From the NCBI GenBank assembly GCA_036500345.1, contig DASYCE010000007.1:1-64000 (forward strand): 64,000 bases of DNA, written 5' to 3'. This document shows, piece after piece, positions 1 through 8,773 of this stretch. This DNA is from Gemmatimonadales bacterium (lineage in GTDB: Bacteria > Gemmatimonadota > Gemmatimonadetes > Gemmatimonadales > GWC2-71-9). Both the position numbers and the translations under genes were made by a program. The notes under the pieces were generated by a model. That model was not told where the DNA came from. It saw only the letters and a program-made list of their open reading frames with translations, and made no database searches. Numbering within the stretch: the stretch's first letter is position 1; every line of letters begins with the position of its first letter.

Positions 1-223
1 CGTCGATCGAATTGACCAGGCCGCGCGCGGCCCGGATATATACGGAGTCATCGGGGAGCGAATCGAGCGCTCGTTGCGTGACGATCTGCAACACTTGGCC
101 GAGGACCGTGGCGCCGTTCGGTTCCTTGCGCGCACGTTTGAACGCCCCGAAGACGAGGGGTGTGGCGATCGCAACCAGCAGCAGCGGCAACCAGCGCCGC
201 CAGGCGGATACCCGAATTGACAT
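1..223 (-). CDS. N-terminal part of a probable S41 C-terminal processing peptidase (runs off the left edge)
   Basis: The minus-strand reading begins at ATG 223, with GAGG about 10 bases upstream, and stays open to the window edge (74 residues). Residues 11-27 form a hydrophobic signal or anchor segment after a basic start (WRRWLPLLLVAIATPLVFG). The following stretch (VLGQVLQIVTQRALDSLPDD, then IRAARGLVNSID) resembles the helical region before the PDZ domain of tail-specific (Ctp/S41) proteases, which usually reads as a helix ending just before 'DPYS'. The PDZ domain and the Ser-Lys dyad would lie outside the window, so the family call rests on N-terminal resemblance only. A secreted or membrane-anchored protease is the best guess. 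Confidence 0.5.
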   Translation of the reverse strand, partial: MSIRVSAWRRWLPLLLVAIATPLVFGAFKRARKEPNGATVLGQVLQIVTQRALDSLPDDSVYIRAARGLVNSID

Positions 224-346
224 GACATCCTCGAGAGAGGTGTATTGCGACTGCAAACTAACGTCGGCGGGCCACCGGCGGTTTCGCGCCCTCGTTCGAG
301 CTCGGACAAACCCGGCGCACTACCGTCCCAATCGCGGCGCCGGCGA

Positions 347-424
347 TCAGGCGTTGATCTGAGTGACAGCCATCACGCCGATCGAATGGGTGCTGATGTC
401 GGAAAACGGCACGAACTGCTGCAT
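347..424 (-). CDS. Possible 25-residue small protein
   Basis: An ATG at 424 is preceded by a strong ribosome-binding site (AAAGGAGAGAG, 3 bases before the ATG). It opens a 25-codon frame, MQQFVPFSDISTHSIGVMAV followed by TQINA, ending in TGA. It sits in the 311-base gap between the PQQ dehydrogenase (upstream) and the S41-like gene (downstream), all on one strand. It has no cysteine or charged-core motif that I recognise, and it is not PqqA-like because the conserved Glu and Tyr are missing. It could be a true small protein or a leader peptide. Apart from this ORF I see nothing in 224-534. The call depends on the ribosome-binding site alone. Confidence 0.3.
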   Translation of the reverse strand: MQQFVPFSDISTHSIGVMAVTQINA

Positions 425-534
425 CGTCTCTCTCCTTTATCCATCTGGTGAATGGATCAGCAGGGAGACGACGGCGGGGAAATGGGAAGGACAGGGGAAC
501 CGATGCGCCCGGCGACCCCCGAAGGCGAGACCGC

Positions 535-2592
535 TCACTTGAGCGCGAACGCCACGTAGCTCCCGCCTGACTCCGCCCCGTTCTTTCCCCCGCCGCACGC
601 AATCACGATGTATTCCTTGCCGTTCACCATGTAGATCGACGGCGTGGCGCTGCCGCTCGCCGGAAGGAGCGTCTCCCAGAGGAGCTTGCCGGTCCGCTTG
701 TCGTAGATGTGGAACTTCCGGTCGTAGGTCGTGGCGCCGATAATGAGGAGTCCGTTTGCCGTGACGATCGCGCCGCCATAGTTGTCGGTGCCGGTGTTGG
801 TGACTCCCTGCGCCGCAAGTTTGGGATACTCGCCGAACGGAATCGACCAGCGAATCGTCCCCTTGTCGAGATCGATCGCATTGAGCGTCCCCCACGGCGG
901 CGTGATCGGCGGGTAGCCATCGGGGTCGAGCCAGAGATTCACGCCGGTGGTGCGGTACTTCACATAGGTCGGCAGCGTCGAGAGGGAATCGGCGAAGTCC
1001 TTGCCGGTCAGGAGAAAATTCACCAGCGCGTTGATGGTGCCGTTGCCAAGGGTCGCGCCGAAGGCCGGCATCCGGCCGGTTCCTTGCGAGATGATCGTCC
1101 GCAACTGATCGCGATTGAGCCGCTGTCCGATGTCGACGAGCGACGGCGCCGCCGGCGTGCCGCGCAGGTTCTCGCCGTGACAGGTCGCGCAGACGTTGGC
1201 GTAGAGCGAGTGATCGCTGCGCGGCACCAGGTGCACGGTCCACGGCATCTCGTTCGCGTTGACGAAGAGCAGATCGGTGCCCGGATCGTACGCCGGACCG
1301 CCCCACTCGCCGCCACCATCGGTCCCCGGAAAGAGGATGTTCCCTTCCGGTGAGGCCGGCTGGTAGAAGCCGCTCTTCATCGTCTGAAAATCCTTGAGCG
1401 CTGCCGCGTGTGCTTCCGGCGTCCGCGTTGTCAGCATCGACGCCGTGAGTTGCTGACGCGTAAACGCCGGCGGCTTCATCGGATAGGGCTGCACCGGCGA
1501 CGGATGCTCCCCCTCCATTCCGGCGGTCGGTACCGCGCGCGCGCCGATCGGAAAGAGCGGCGCTCCGGAGACGCGATCGAAGACGTACACATACCCGGTC
1601 TTGGTGATCTGCGCCACGGCGTCGACGCGCTTGCCGTCGCGGGTCACCGTGACCAGTGTGGGCGGCGTGGGGAGATCAAAATCCCAGAGATCGTGATGCA
1701 CCACCTGATAATGCCAGATTCGCTTTCCGGTGTTGGCGTCGAGTGCCAGCACCGTGTTGGCGTAGAGGTCGTCGCCGGTGCGGTTGGCGCCGTACCAATC
1801 CATCGCCGCCGAGCCGGTGGCGGCAAAGACGATCCCGCGTTGCTGGTCGACCGAGACGCCGGCCCAGGCGTTGGCTCCCCCCGAATAGGTCCACGCCTCG
1901 GGTGGCCACGTTTCGTAACCCGCTTCACCGGGATGAGGAATCGTGTGGAAGGTCCACCGCAGCGCACCGCTGTGGATGTCGTATGCCCGGATGTCGCCCG
2001 GCGAACTCGGCAACGCCTCGGCGACAGCGCTGCCGAGAATCAGCATGTCCTTGTACACCACACCCGGCGTGCTGGCGCTCACGCCCTGCTGTTGCGCCGG
2101 ACGTCCGAGCCCCTCGCGCAGGTCGACGACACCCTCAGTGCCGAACGATGGGATCGGTTTTCCGGTCAGCCGATCGAGGGCGTACAGCCGGTTGCGGTAG
2201 GTGAAGAGGACGCGATCGCCGGTCACCACGACGCCGCGATGCCGGACGTGGGCGCGCTGGCCGTTCCCGGGATCGAAGGTCCAGAGCTCCTTCCCGGTCG
2301 CCGCGTCGAGTGCGAAGATCCGCTCGATCGGCGATTCGGAGTAGAGGACCCCGTCGACCACGATCGGATTCGCCTCCATCTCCGATCCCTTGAAGGCATC
2401 CTTGGTGTCGTAGGTCCACGCCACCTGCAGCTGCGACAGATTGGCCGGCGTGATCTGGTCGAGTGTCGTGTAGTGCGAATTGTCGTTGTTGCCGCCGTAG
2501 ACCGGCCAATCGGCGTTGCGCCCCTGGGCCGCGGCGACGAACGGAACGAAGAGAGCCGCGATAGCGGCGCCAGACCAGCGAATCGGCGTCAT
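535..2592 (-). CDS. PQQ-dependent (glucose-type) dehydrogenase with inserted cytochrome c domain, secreted
   Basis: 685 residues with a Sec signal peptide (residues 1-22, ending near VAAAQG). The protein is an eight-bladed PQQ propeller with repeated blades such as ALDAATGKELWTFDP and VLALDANTGKRIWHYQ, plus the family phrase HHDLWDFDLPTPPTLV. Between the late blades, around residues 460-525, lies a cytochrome c domain with CATCH (about 467-471) and a likely distal Met in GRMPAF. After the insert the propeller resumes (PPWGTLNAIDLDKGTIRW) and closes. By family it oxidises a sugar or alcohol in the periplasm, passing electrons from PQQ to its own heme and then to the respiratory chain; the substrate cannot be read from sequence. 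The frame is intact. It lies 63 bases downstream of the S51 peptidase gene, on the same strand. Confidence 0.85.
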   Translation of the reverse strand: MTPIRWSGAAIAALFVPFVAAAQGRNADWPVYGGNNDNSHYTTLDQITPANLSQLQVAWTYDTKDAFKGSEMEANPIVVDGVLYSESPIERIFALDAATGKELWTFDPGNGQRAHVRHRGVVVTGDRVLFTYRNRLYALDRLTGKPIPSFGTEGVVDLREGLGRPAQQQGVSASTPGVVYKDMLILGSAVAEALPSSPGDIRAYDIHSGALRWTFHTIPHPGEAGYETWPPEAWTYSGGANAWAGVSVDQQRGIVFAATGSAAMDWYGANRTGDDLYANTVLALDANTGKRIWHYQVVHHDLWDFDLPTPPTLVTVTRDGKRVDAVAQITKTGYVYVFDRVSGAPLFPIGARAVPTAGMEGEHPSPVQPYPMKPPAFTRQQLTASMLTTRTPEAHAAALKDFQTMKSGFYQPASPEGNILFPGTDGGGEWGGPAYDPGTDLLFVNANEMPWTVHLVPRSDHSLYANVCATCHGENLRGTPAAPSLVDIGQRLNRDQLRTIISQGTGRMPAFGATLGNGTINALVNFLLTGKDFADSLSTLPTYVKYRTTGVNLWLDPDGYPPITPPWGTLNAIDLDKGTIRWSIPFGEYPKLAAQGVTNTGTDNYGGAIVTANGLLIIGATTYDRKFHIYDKRTGKLLWETLLPASGSATPSIYMVNGKEYIVIACGGGKNGAESGGSYVAFALK

Positions 2593-2629
2593 CGAGAGAC
2601 TCGTTGTGTTGGGATCCGGATCAATACTA

Positions 2630-2650
2630 ACCGGCGAGCCCAGCGCCGGT
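2630..2650 (-). terminator. Stem-loop between the S51 peptidase and PQQ dehydrogenase genes
   Basis: A perfect 7-bp inverted repeat (ACCGGCG / CGCCGGT) with a 7-base loop lies just after the S51 stop codon. The sequence after the 3' arm is only moderately T-rich (TAGTATTG), so it may be a weak terminator or an mRNA-stabilising hairpin. Confidence 0.35.
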
Positions 2651-2655
2651 GGCTG

Positions 2656-4170
2656 CTAGTTCGACAACAACCGTTCGATGATGCGGCCGGCGATCGCTTT
2701 CGCGTCGACCGCATCGTCGTTGGTGAGAACGATCACGCTCACCTGCCGATCGGGGACCCGGACGAACGCCGCGCGCTTTCCCGACGCCGTGCCGTACGCG
2801 CCGTAGCATGTCGTCTCGCCGCATTTCGAGGCCACCCACCCCGCGGTGTAGTCGAGCGGGTGCGTCGAGTCGCGAGAGAAGGTGGTCGGATGCTCGAGCC
2901 CGAGTGACAAGCGATAGAGTTCGTCGACATCGGAGCGGATGCTGTCGCCGGCACCGGCGGCCGTGCGGTGCATCCCGATCGGCGTCGAAATTCTGCGGGT
3001 CACGCAATTCTCCAGCGGCGACACCGGCCGCCCGCCGCGGCCTCCCCGCGCCTGACCGGTCGAATCCGCCGCCGCGCTGCCGGCGCCGTTCCCTCGCCCC
3101 GCGGGAACCGAGGGAAATTGTGCGCAAAGTGCGCTGAACGCAGTGCCGATTTCGCCGATCGGAAAGAGCGGTTCGGTGGTGGTGGGGAGGTACTTCGGCT
3201 GATCGGGCACGCCGTACGACTTGTTGACCAGTACCTCGCCACCGCGCGCCACCAGCACCGTGGCTCCGCCCAGTTTGCCATCGACGTATTTGGCGAAGAG
3301 CCCATCAACGAACGATTCCTTCAGCGGCGATCCGTCGATCGCCCGGCGGATTACGGTGCGCGAGCCAAGATTGTAGCGATCGCCCGGATGCAGGGTAAGG
3401 AAGGGCTTCCCTGCGTCAGTCGCGATACCACCGTATACGAACGCCTTGTTTCGTCCGATGATCTGCGCCGTGTCGCCGCGCACGACCCACGCCGTTCCCT
3501 CATCCTCCGACATGCCGACGAGCTCGGGATGCCTGGGCATGATCGAGTCGGCGAGATCGGCGAGACGCGAGCGGGCGACAACGTGCTGGTCGATCGCCAC
3601 ACCGCGGAGGAAGGCAAATCCCTTCTCGTAGCGCGGATCGTCCATGATCATGTTGTCGTTCGACGGTGCACCGCGCACCAGGAAGTCGCCGAGAATCGTG
3701 GCACCGGCGGACGAACCGCCGGCAACTCCGCCGCGTGCGAGGAGGTCATGGAAGGCCTGTTCGGTCTTCGTTCCGGCGTAGGCATCGACCAGATGAAACT
3801 GCCGTCCGCCGTCGAACCAGACGCCTCCCGCCTTCGCCAGAATCGCGGGGAACGAGTCGGAGTCGGCGATCTTGCGATCGGTGGTGTGAAGCACGACGAC
3901 GTTGTGCGCGCCCGCGGTGCGCCACGCGCGCGCTCCGGAATAGTCCTGCGCATATGTGGCACCGCCATCGGCGGTGGGAACGTCGACGATCAGGGCATCA
4001 GGGCCGCCAGCGGCCGCGATGAACGCCTGGTAGACCTCGGGGCCCATGGCGCCGCCACCGACCACGATCACCGTGCCATGCGCCGGCCCGACTTTCGGTG
4101 GTCGCTGGGCGAGTCCCGTTGCGGGGAGGAGCAGCGGAACGAGCGCGAGACTCGACAGCGACCGTGACAT
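2656..4170 (-). CDS. Secreted cyanophycinase-like S51 peptidase fused to a degenerate beta-lactamase-like domain
   Basis: 504 residues from ATG 4170, chosen because AGGAGGAGG lies just upstream and a signal peptide follows at once (LALVPLLLPATGLAQ). The frame is open upstream, but that extension lacks these signals. Residues about 32-285 are a peptidase S51 domain: VIVVGGGAMG at the start, and GGSSAGAT with the nucleophile Ser at about 154. Residues about 290-504 match the serine beta-lactamase/esterase fold in outline (ATVLVARGGEVLVNKSYG, ISTPIGMHRT, YTAGW, VSVIVLTN). However, the SxxK position reads GEIG-T, the region that should carry YxN is replaced by a Gly/Ala/Arg-rich linker, and the HxG position reads AYG. 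I infer an active periplasmic S51 hydrolase with a non-catalytic, possibly binding, C-terminal domain. Confidence 0.75.
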   Translation of the reverse strand: MSRSLSSLALVPLLLPATGLAQRPPKVGPAHGTVIVVGGGAMGPEVYQAFIAAAGGPDALIVDVPTADGGATYAQDYSGARAWRTAGAHNVVVLHTTDRKIADSDSFPAILAKAGGVWFDGGRQFHLVDAYAGTKTEQAFHDLLARGGVAGGSSAGATILGDFLVRGAPSNDNMIMDDPRYEKGFAFLRGVAIDQHVVARSRLADLADSIMPRHPELVGMSEDEGTAWVVRGDTAQIIGRNKAFVYGGIATDAGKPFLTLHPGDRYNLGSRTVIRRAIDGSPLKESFVDGLFAKYVDGKLGGATVLVARGGEVLVNKSYGVPDQPKYLPTTTEPLFPIGEIGTAFSALCAQFPSVPAGRGNGAGSAAADSTGQARGGRGGRPVSPLENCVTRRISTPIGMHRTAAGAGDSIRSDVDELYRLSLGLEHPTTFSRDSTHPLDYTAGWVASKCGETTCYGAYGTASGKRAAFVRVPDRQVSVIVLTNDDAVDAKAIAGRIIERLLSN

Positions 4171-4238
4171 GATGGTCCTCCTCCTGCGGTTGGCCTTCGG
4201 GCGTGGGCGAGAAAGATACGGTCCGCCGCGCTCGCGGT

Positions 4239-5618
4239 TCACTGGAACGGTACGGCGGTCCCGGTTTGCCTCACCAGCCACGCGGCGGCCCGTTCACCAG
4301 CCGCGATCCCCGCCGCGGCCGCTGCAGGGAACGACACCCCATTGAGCGCCGTCCCGGCCAGGGCGCATCCCGGAATGGAAGCCATCGCTCCCTCGATCCG
4401 ATCGACCCGCTCGCCGTGACCGACTGCATACTGCGGAATCGCGTCCGACCATTGTACCAGCTCCTCGAAGACTGGTTCTTCGACGATGCCGTACAATCTG
4501 CTGATCTCGCTTCGGGCAAGCGCCGCAAGCTCGCCCCGCCCCAGCAGTGCCGCTTCCGGATCGACACTACCTCCATAGAGCGCGCGAATCAGGACGTGAC
4601 CGGCCGGCGCCCGATCCGGGAAGATCTGACTCTCCCAGAGGTTGCCCAGCATCCGGAATCCAGCGTCACGTGCCATGAGAACCCCGAAGCCGGCCGGCAC
4701 CCTTGATGCGGCCCGCGGGTCGTAGCCCAGCGCCACGACGCTCACCGGCGGTGTCGCGATCGCGGCGAGGTTGTCGGCGACGATTGTATTGATCGATCGA
4801 AACAAATCAGACGCCGGGCGTGGACCGGCGGCGATCGCCAATGCATCAGCGTCAACCGCATTGCCACCGTCCAGGTCGATCCGCCACCTGACGCCTGCCG
4901 ATGTCACCCTGGTAACCCGCGCGCCGCACCGGACCGTGAACGCACCGCGCGCCGCCAGCGCCTGTGCCAGCGCGCCGATCCCGCCGGCGAACGACGTCAG
5001 CGCTCCGCGCGGCGTCCCCTGTCGCGCGAAGAATCCGCGAATCACGCTCCTGTGACTGCGCTCGAGCTCGGCAAGCGACGGAAACGCTGCAGCAACCGAC
5101 AGGGCGCGGGTGTCGCCGGCAAAGACACCGAGCGTCATCGGTCGGGCCAGCCGCTCCGCGGCCTCCCGCCCAAATCGTCGCGCCACAAACTGTTCGATTG
5201 ATTCGTCGTCCGGATTCTCGCGCCGGGGGACTCCGACTTCCGCGAGCAGCCGTGCCGCGCCAGCGGGACTGAGCAATCCTGACCGTACCAGCCCGATTGG
5301 ACTCGGTGTGACCCGCCGCATCCGTCCGTGCCAGTAGATGTAGCGCCGTGCTGCGACGGCAGAGGCCGCGAGCAACGTGTCGCGCAGCCCCACCGCGTCG
5401 ATCAGCCGCTCGATCGCCGGCGATCCGCTCAGGAATCCGTTCGGACCACTTTCGACCAGCCAGCCGTCGCGCCCGATCGACTGCGCCACGCCACCTGGTG
5501 CGCTGCCCTGCTCCAGCACGATGATCTCGAGACCGTCGGACGGTTGCGGTGCCGCGCGTGCCGCCCACGCGGCCGCGAGTCCCGAGATGCCGCCGCCGAT
5601 GATCGCGAGCCGCTTCAC
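4239..5618 (-). CDS. hemG: Protoporphyrinogen oxidase, HemY/HemG FAD type
   Basis: An FAD/NAD-binding amine-oxidase-type protein that oxidises protoporphyrinogen IX to protoporphyrin IX. The dinucleotide motif LAIIGGGISGLAAAW is at the N terminus, followed by an acidic strand end (IIVLEQGSAPGG) and the family phrase SGPNGFLSG. The C terminus has GCALAGTALNGVSFPAAAAA, which packs on FAD. I place the start at GTG 5618, one base past the hemN stop, because it puts the Rossmann motif at the very N terminus. A GTG at 5648, inside hemN, would add 10 residues. It is the last gene of the heme operon. The oxygen-using HemY type here sits beside an oxygen-independent HemN. Confidence 0.88.
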   Translation of the reverse strand: MKRLAIIGGGISGLAAAWAARAAPQPSDGLEIIVLEQGSAPGGVAQSIGRDGWLVESGPNGFLSGSPAIERLIDAVGLRDTLLAASAVAARRYIYWHGRMRRVTPSPIGLVRSGLLSPAGAARLLAEVGVPRRENPDDESIEQFVARRFGREAAERLARPMTLGVFAGDTRALSVAAAFPSLAELERSHRSVIRGFFARQGTPRGALTSFAGGIGALAQALAARGAFTVRCGARVTRVTSAGVRWRIDLDGGNAVDADALAIAAGPRPASDLFRSINTIVADNLAAIATPPVSVVALGYDPRAASRVPAGFGVLMARDAGFRMLGNLWESQIFPDRAPAGHVLIRALYGGSVDPEAALLGRGELAALARSEISRLYGIVEEPVFEELVQWSDAIPQYAVGHGERVDRIEGAMASIPGCALAGTALNGVSFPAAAAAGIAAGERAAAWLVRQTGTAVPFQ

Positions 5619-5619
5619 G

Positions 5620-7044
5620 CTAGACGGTACGGGAAAAGAGCGGCGCACTCTCGGCGGCGTGCGCGGTGCGCTGATACCGGTCGAAGCACATCGCGAGATT
5701 CCGGACGAAGAGTTCGCCGATCGGCGTTGCCTCGATCATCGCAGGGGTGATTCGCACCATTCCCTCGCGTTCGTGCTCGGCCAGGAGCGCAAGATCCTCC
5801 GCGAAGTAGCGCGCGAAGTCGATTCCGTGCCGCCGCTCGACTTCGGCGCAGTCGATCCTGAAGTTGCACATCAGTTCATGGATCACGTCGCGGCGAATCT
5901 CGTCGTCGTCGCTCCGGCCCACGCCGCGCGCAATCGGCAACTCGCCGGCTGTCACGCGATCACCGTAGACCGACAGCTTCTTTTCGTTCTGGACGTACGC
6001 CCCACGCACATCGCCGATCGCGGAAATCCCGAATCCGATCACATCGTCGCCGGGGATCACCGCGTAGCCCTGGAAGTTGCGACGGAGCTTTCCCTCACGC
6101 CTGGCGCGGGCGAGGTCGTCGTCGGGGCGCGCGAAGTGGTCCATCCCGATCGCCTCGTACCCCGCGGCGAGGAACTTTTCCCGGGCAATCGCGAAGAGCG
6201 ACAATTTCACGTCGGGCGCAGGGAGCTGATCCGTTTCGATCTTCTTCTGGTGACCACGTACCCACGGCACGAATGCGAACGAATACACCGCCGCCCGGTC
6301 GACGCCGAGATCGATGATGGCGTCGACGGTGCGCTCGAAACTCTCCGGCGTCTGCAGCGGCAGTCCATAGATCAGGTCGACGTTGATCCCGCGGAAACCG
6401 CGGCGTCGCGCGTGGTCGATGATCGCCGCCGTCTGCTCCAGCGACTGAATGCGATTGATCGCCTCCTGCACCACCGGCGTGAGGTCCTGGACGCCGAGCG
6501 ACACGCGATTGAAGCCGAGATCGGCGAGCGCGTCGATGTGGGCCGCCGTCGTGACGCGAGGATCGACCTCGAGCGCCAGCTCCGCCCCGGGGAGCGGATG
6601 GAATTGCGTGAGGAGATGCCGCAGGAACCCGGACATCTCATCGGGTGAGTAGTACGTCGGCGTGCCACCGCCGAGGTGGAGCTGTGCGAAGGAGCGACGG
6701 TCCGGCAGATGGGCCGCGACGAGGTCGATTTCGCGCTTCAGCAATTGGAGATACGGCTTGGTGGCTTCTCGCTGCTTCGTCACGATGACGTGGCAGCCAC
6801 AGAAGAGGCAGCGTTCCTCGCAGAACGGCAGGTGCACGTAGAGCGAGAGCGGTGCGTCGCCGAGCGCGTTGGCGCGCGCCAGGCGATCGGCGTACTCGGC
6901 CGCGGTGATGCCGTCGTGGAATTCGACGGCAGTCGGGTAGCTCGTGTACCTCGGGCCGGGACGATCATACCGCGCGAGAAGATCGGCGGTGACGCTCCGT
7001 TCGACTGGCCGTACGCCTTCAGCGGCGCGGTTCAAGTCACCCAT
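5620..7044 (-). CDS. hemN: Oxygen-independent coproporphyrinogen III oxidase (radical SAM)
   Basis: 474 residues, the usual HemN length. The radical-SAM cluster motif is C75-x3-C79-x2-C82, with the extra C84 typical of HemN (HLPFCEERCLFCGCH). GRYTSYPT-like residues (PRYTSYPTAVEF) precede it, and LHLGGGTPTYYSP follows. It decarboxylates two propionates of coproporphyrinogen III to give protoporphyrinogen IX without oxygen, using SAM. The ATG at 7044 overlaps the end of hemE by 13 bases, and the stop is directly followed by hemG, so it is an internal gene of the heme operon. Confidence 0.93.
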   Translation of the reverse strand: MGDLNRAAEGVRPVERSVTADLLARYDRPGPRYTSYPTAVEFHDGITAAEYADRLARANALGDAPLSLYVHLPFCEERCLFCGCHVIVTKQREATKPYLQLLKREIDLVAAHLPDRRSFAQLHLGGGTPTYYSPDEMSGFLRHLLTQFHPLPGAELALEVDPRVTTAAHIDALADLGFNRVSLGVQDLTPVVQEAINRIQSLEQTAAIIDHARRRGFRGINVDLIYGLPLQTPESFERTVDAIIDLGVDRAAVYSFAFVPWVRGHQKKIETDQLPAPDVKLSLFAIAREKFLAAGYEAIGMDHFARPDDDLARARREGKLRRNFQGYAVIPGDDVIGFGISAIGDVRGAYVQNEKKLSVYGDRVTAGELPIARGVGRSDDDEIRRDVIHELMCNFRIDCAEVERRHGIDFARYFAEDLALLAEHEREGMVRITPAMIEATPIGELFVRNLAMCFDRYQRTAHAAESAPLFSRTV

Positions 7045-8060
7045 TGCTGCCCCTCTCCGTGCACCACGTCGACCAATGCGTGCACGCTTTCGATCGGCGT
7101 TTCCGGCAGGATGCCGTGGCCGAGGTTGACGATGTGGCCGTGAGCCGGGACGCGCGCGAGGAGCGACGAGGCGGCGTCACGCGTCGCGTCCGCGCCGGCG
7201 AGGAGAATGGCCGGATCGAGATTCCCCTGCATCACGAAGCGCGGCCCCAGGTCCGACCGGAGCGCGGCAAGATCTTCCCGCCAGTCCACCGCGATCGCCT
7301 CGGCGGGGAGGGCCGCGCACTCGCGCACCAGGTGTGACGCGTCCTGCACGAAGAGAATGCGCGGGATGCCGAGCGGAGCGGTCTCGCGCAGGATCCGTTC
7401 GAGATGCGGCTTGACGGCACACCGCCAGTCTGCGAGCGAGAGGACACCGGCCCAGGTATCGAAGATCTGTATCGCATCGGCACCGGCCGCGACTTGCGCG
7501 GTGATGTACTCGACCACGAGCGTCGAAAGGCGATCGAGGAGCGCCCGCACCAGTCCGGGATCGCGAGCCAGCATCGCGCGCAGCGCCGGAAATCCCGGAG
7601 CGCTCTTCCCCTGCACCAGGTACGCCGCAAGCGACCACGGCGATCCTGCAAATCCGAGCAACGCAGTGTCGTCGGCGAGCGCCGAGCGCACGGTCTTGAG
7701 CGCGGCGGCGACCTCGGGAGCGATTTCGCCGCCGGACGGGATCCGAATCGCATCGACGTCGCACGCCGTGCGAATTGGTCGATCGATCACGGGGCCCGGC
7801 GCAAAGCGGACATCGAGGCCTGTGGCCGGGATCGGGCTCATGAGGTCGGCGAAGATGATCGCCGCATCGAGGGGAAAGCGCGCCAGCGGCTGCAGCGTCA
7901 CCGCAGCCGCAAGTTCCGCGTTGCGCGACAGTTCCTCGAACGAATGCCGTTCCCGCAGCGCGCGATATTCGGGGAGATAGCGCCCCGCCTGCCGCATGAT
8001 CCAGAGCGGACGACGCGGCGTCGCCTTCCCGTGCAGTGTCTCGAGGAGGAGCTTGCTCAC
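7032..8060 (-). CDS. hemE: Uroporphyrinogen III decarboxylase
   Basis: 342 residues, standard for the family. The N-terminal substrate-binding signature RPLWIMRQAGRYLPEYRALR is intact, and the later motifs FAGSPWSLAAYLVQG, IFDTWAGVLS and GNLDPAILLAG follow. The enzyme removes four acetate carboxyls from uroporphyrinogen III to give coproporphyrinogen III in the cytoplasm. The start is GTG 8060, whose GTGA overlaps the stop of the response regulator gene by four bases. The frame stays open far upstream, but that region is the regulator gene in another frame. This tight coupling ties hemE expression to the two-component system genes. Confidence 0.94.
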   Translation of the reverse strand: MSKLLLETLHGKATPRRPLWIMRQAGRYLPEYRALRERHSFEELSRNAELAAAVTLQPLARFPLDAAIIFADLMSPIPATGLDVRFAPGPVIDRPIRTACDVDAIRIPSGGEIAPEVAAALKTVRSALADDTALLGFAGSPWSLAAYLVQGKSAPGFPALRAMLARDPGLVRALLDRLSTLVVEYITAQVAAGADAIQIFDTWAGVLSLADWRCAVKPHLERILRETAPLGIPRILFVQDASHLVRECAALPAEAIAVDWREDLAALRSDLGPRFVMQGNLDPAILLAGADATRDAASSLLARVPAHGHIVNLGHGILPETPIESVHALVDVVHGEGQQWVT

Positions 8061-8773
8061 CCTTCGGCCTCCGCCTCGCTGGTGAAGCGGTACCCGATTC
8101 CCCGGATCGTGTGGAAGTACACTGGATGCTCGGGGTCGGGCTCGAACCGCTTGCGGAGCCGGAGGACGAAGTTGTCGATCGTCCGCGACGATGGGAGGAC
8201 ATCGTCGCCCCAGACCTTCTCCAGGATCTCGTCGCGCCACACAACCTCGCCCTGCCGCGCGGCGAGGAGCTTCAGGATCATCGCTTCCTTCTGCGTCAGG
8301 ATCTGGTCGGCGCCATCCCACGAACGCCCGCGGAACGATCGGAAATCGAATTCGTTGTCGCCAAAGCGCACGACCGGTTCGAGTGCAGTCATCGCGTCAT
8401 AACGCGTGCGGCGGCGAATGATGGCGGCGACTCGCAGGAGCAGTTCGCGGAGCTGAAACGGCTTCGGCAGATAATCGTCGCCGCCTGCTTCGAGCCCGCG
8501 AATCCGGTCGGGCCCGCTCCCCTTCGCAGTGAGGAACAGAATCGGGGTATCGCGCCCCTCGCGGCGCGCCGTCTGGCAGACGGTGTAGCCGTCCATTCTC
8601 GGCAACATCACGTCGAGAATCACCAGCCCGAACTCTTCCTTCCGGATCCGATTGAGCGCAGTCTCGCCGTCGATTGCCACGTCGACGAGATATCCCTCCG
8701 CTTCGAGATTTTCGCGGATGCCGCGCGCGAGGTTCACCTCGTCCTCGACCAGAAGAATTCGCGCCGCGGTCAT
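8057..8773 (-). CDS. OmpR/PhoB-family response regulator inside the heme operon
   Basis: 238 residues. The receiver domain (1-120) has the acidic pocket VEDE (9-12), the phosphoacceptor Asp54 in LVILDVMLPRMDGY, and the switch Lys in DDYLPKPF. The winged-helix DNA-binding domain (about 140-232) has LTQKEAMILKLLAA and the recognition-helix region TIDNFVLRLRKRFEPDPEHP, ending HTIRGIGYRF. The start is ATG 8773, overlapping the kinase stop (ATGA), and its own stop overlaps the hemE start (GTGA). It is the obvious partner of the upstream kinase and is translated within the hem operon. Its targets are unknown; autoregulation of heme synthesis is inference. Confidence 0.92.
   Translation of the reverse strand: MTAARILLVEDEVNLARGIRENLEAEGYLVDVAIDGETALNRIRKEEFGLVILDVMLPRMDGYTVCQTARREGRDTPILFLTAKGSGPDRIRGLEAGGDDYLPKPFQLRELLLRVAAIIRRRTRYDAMTALEPVVRFGDNEFDFRSFRGRSWDGADQILTQKEAMILKLLAARQGEVVWRDEILEKVWGDDVLPSSRTIDNFVLRLRKRFEPDPEHPVYFHTIRGIGYRFTSEAEAEG

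Noticed and set aside
1408-2907. 499-codon plus-strand frame opposite the PQQ dehydrogenase
   Set aside because: It is antisense to a well-supported gene, is Arg/His-rich and has no family signature. Long antisense frames are expected in GC-rich DNA.
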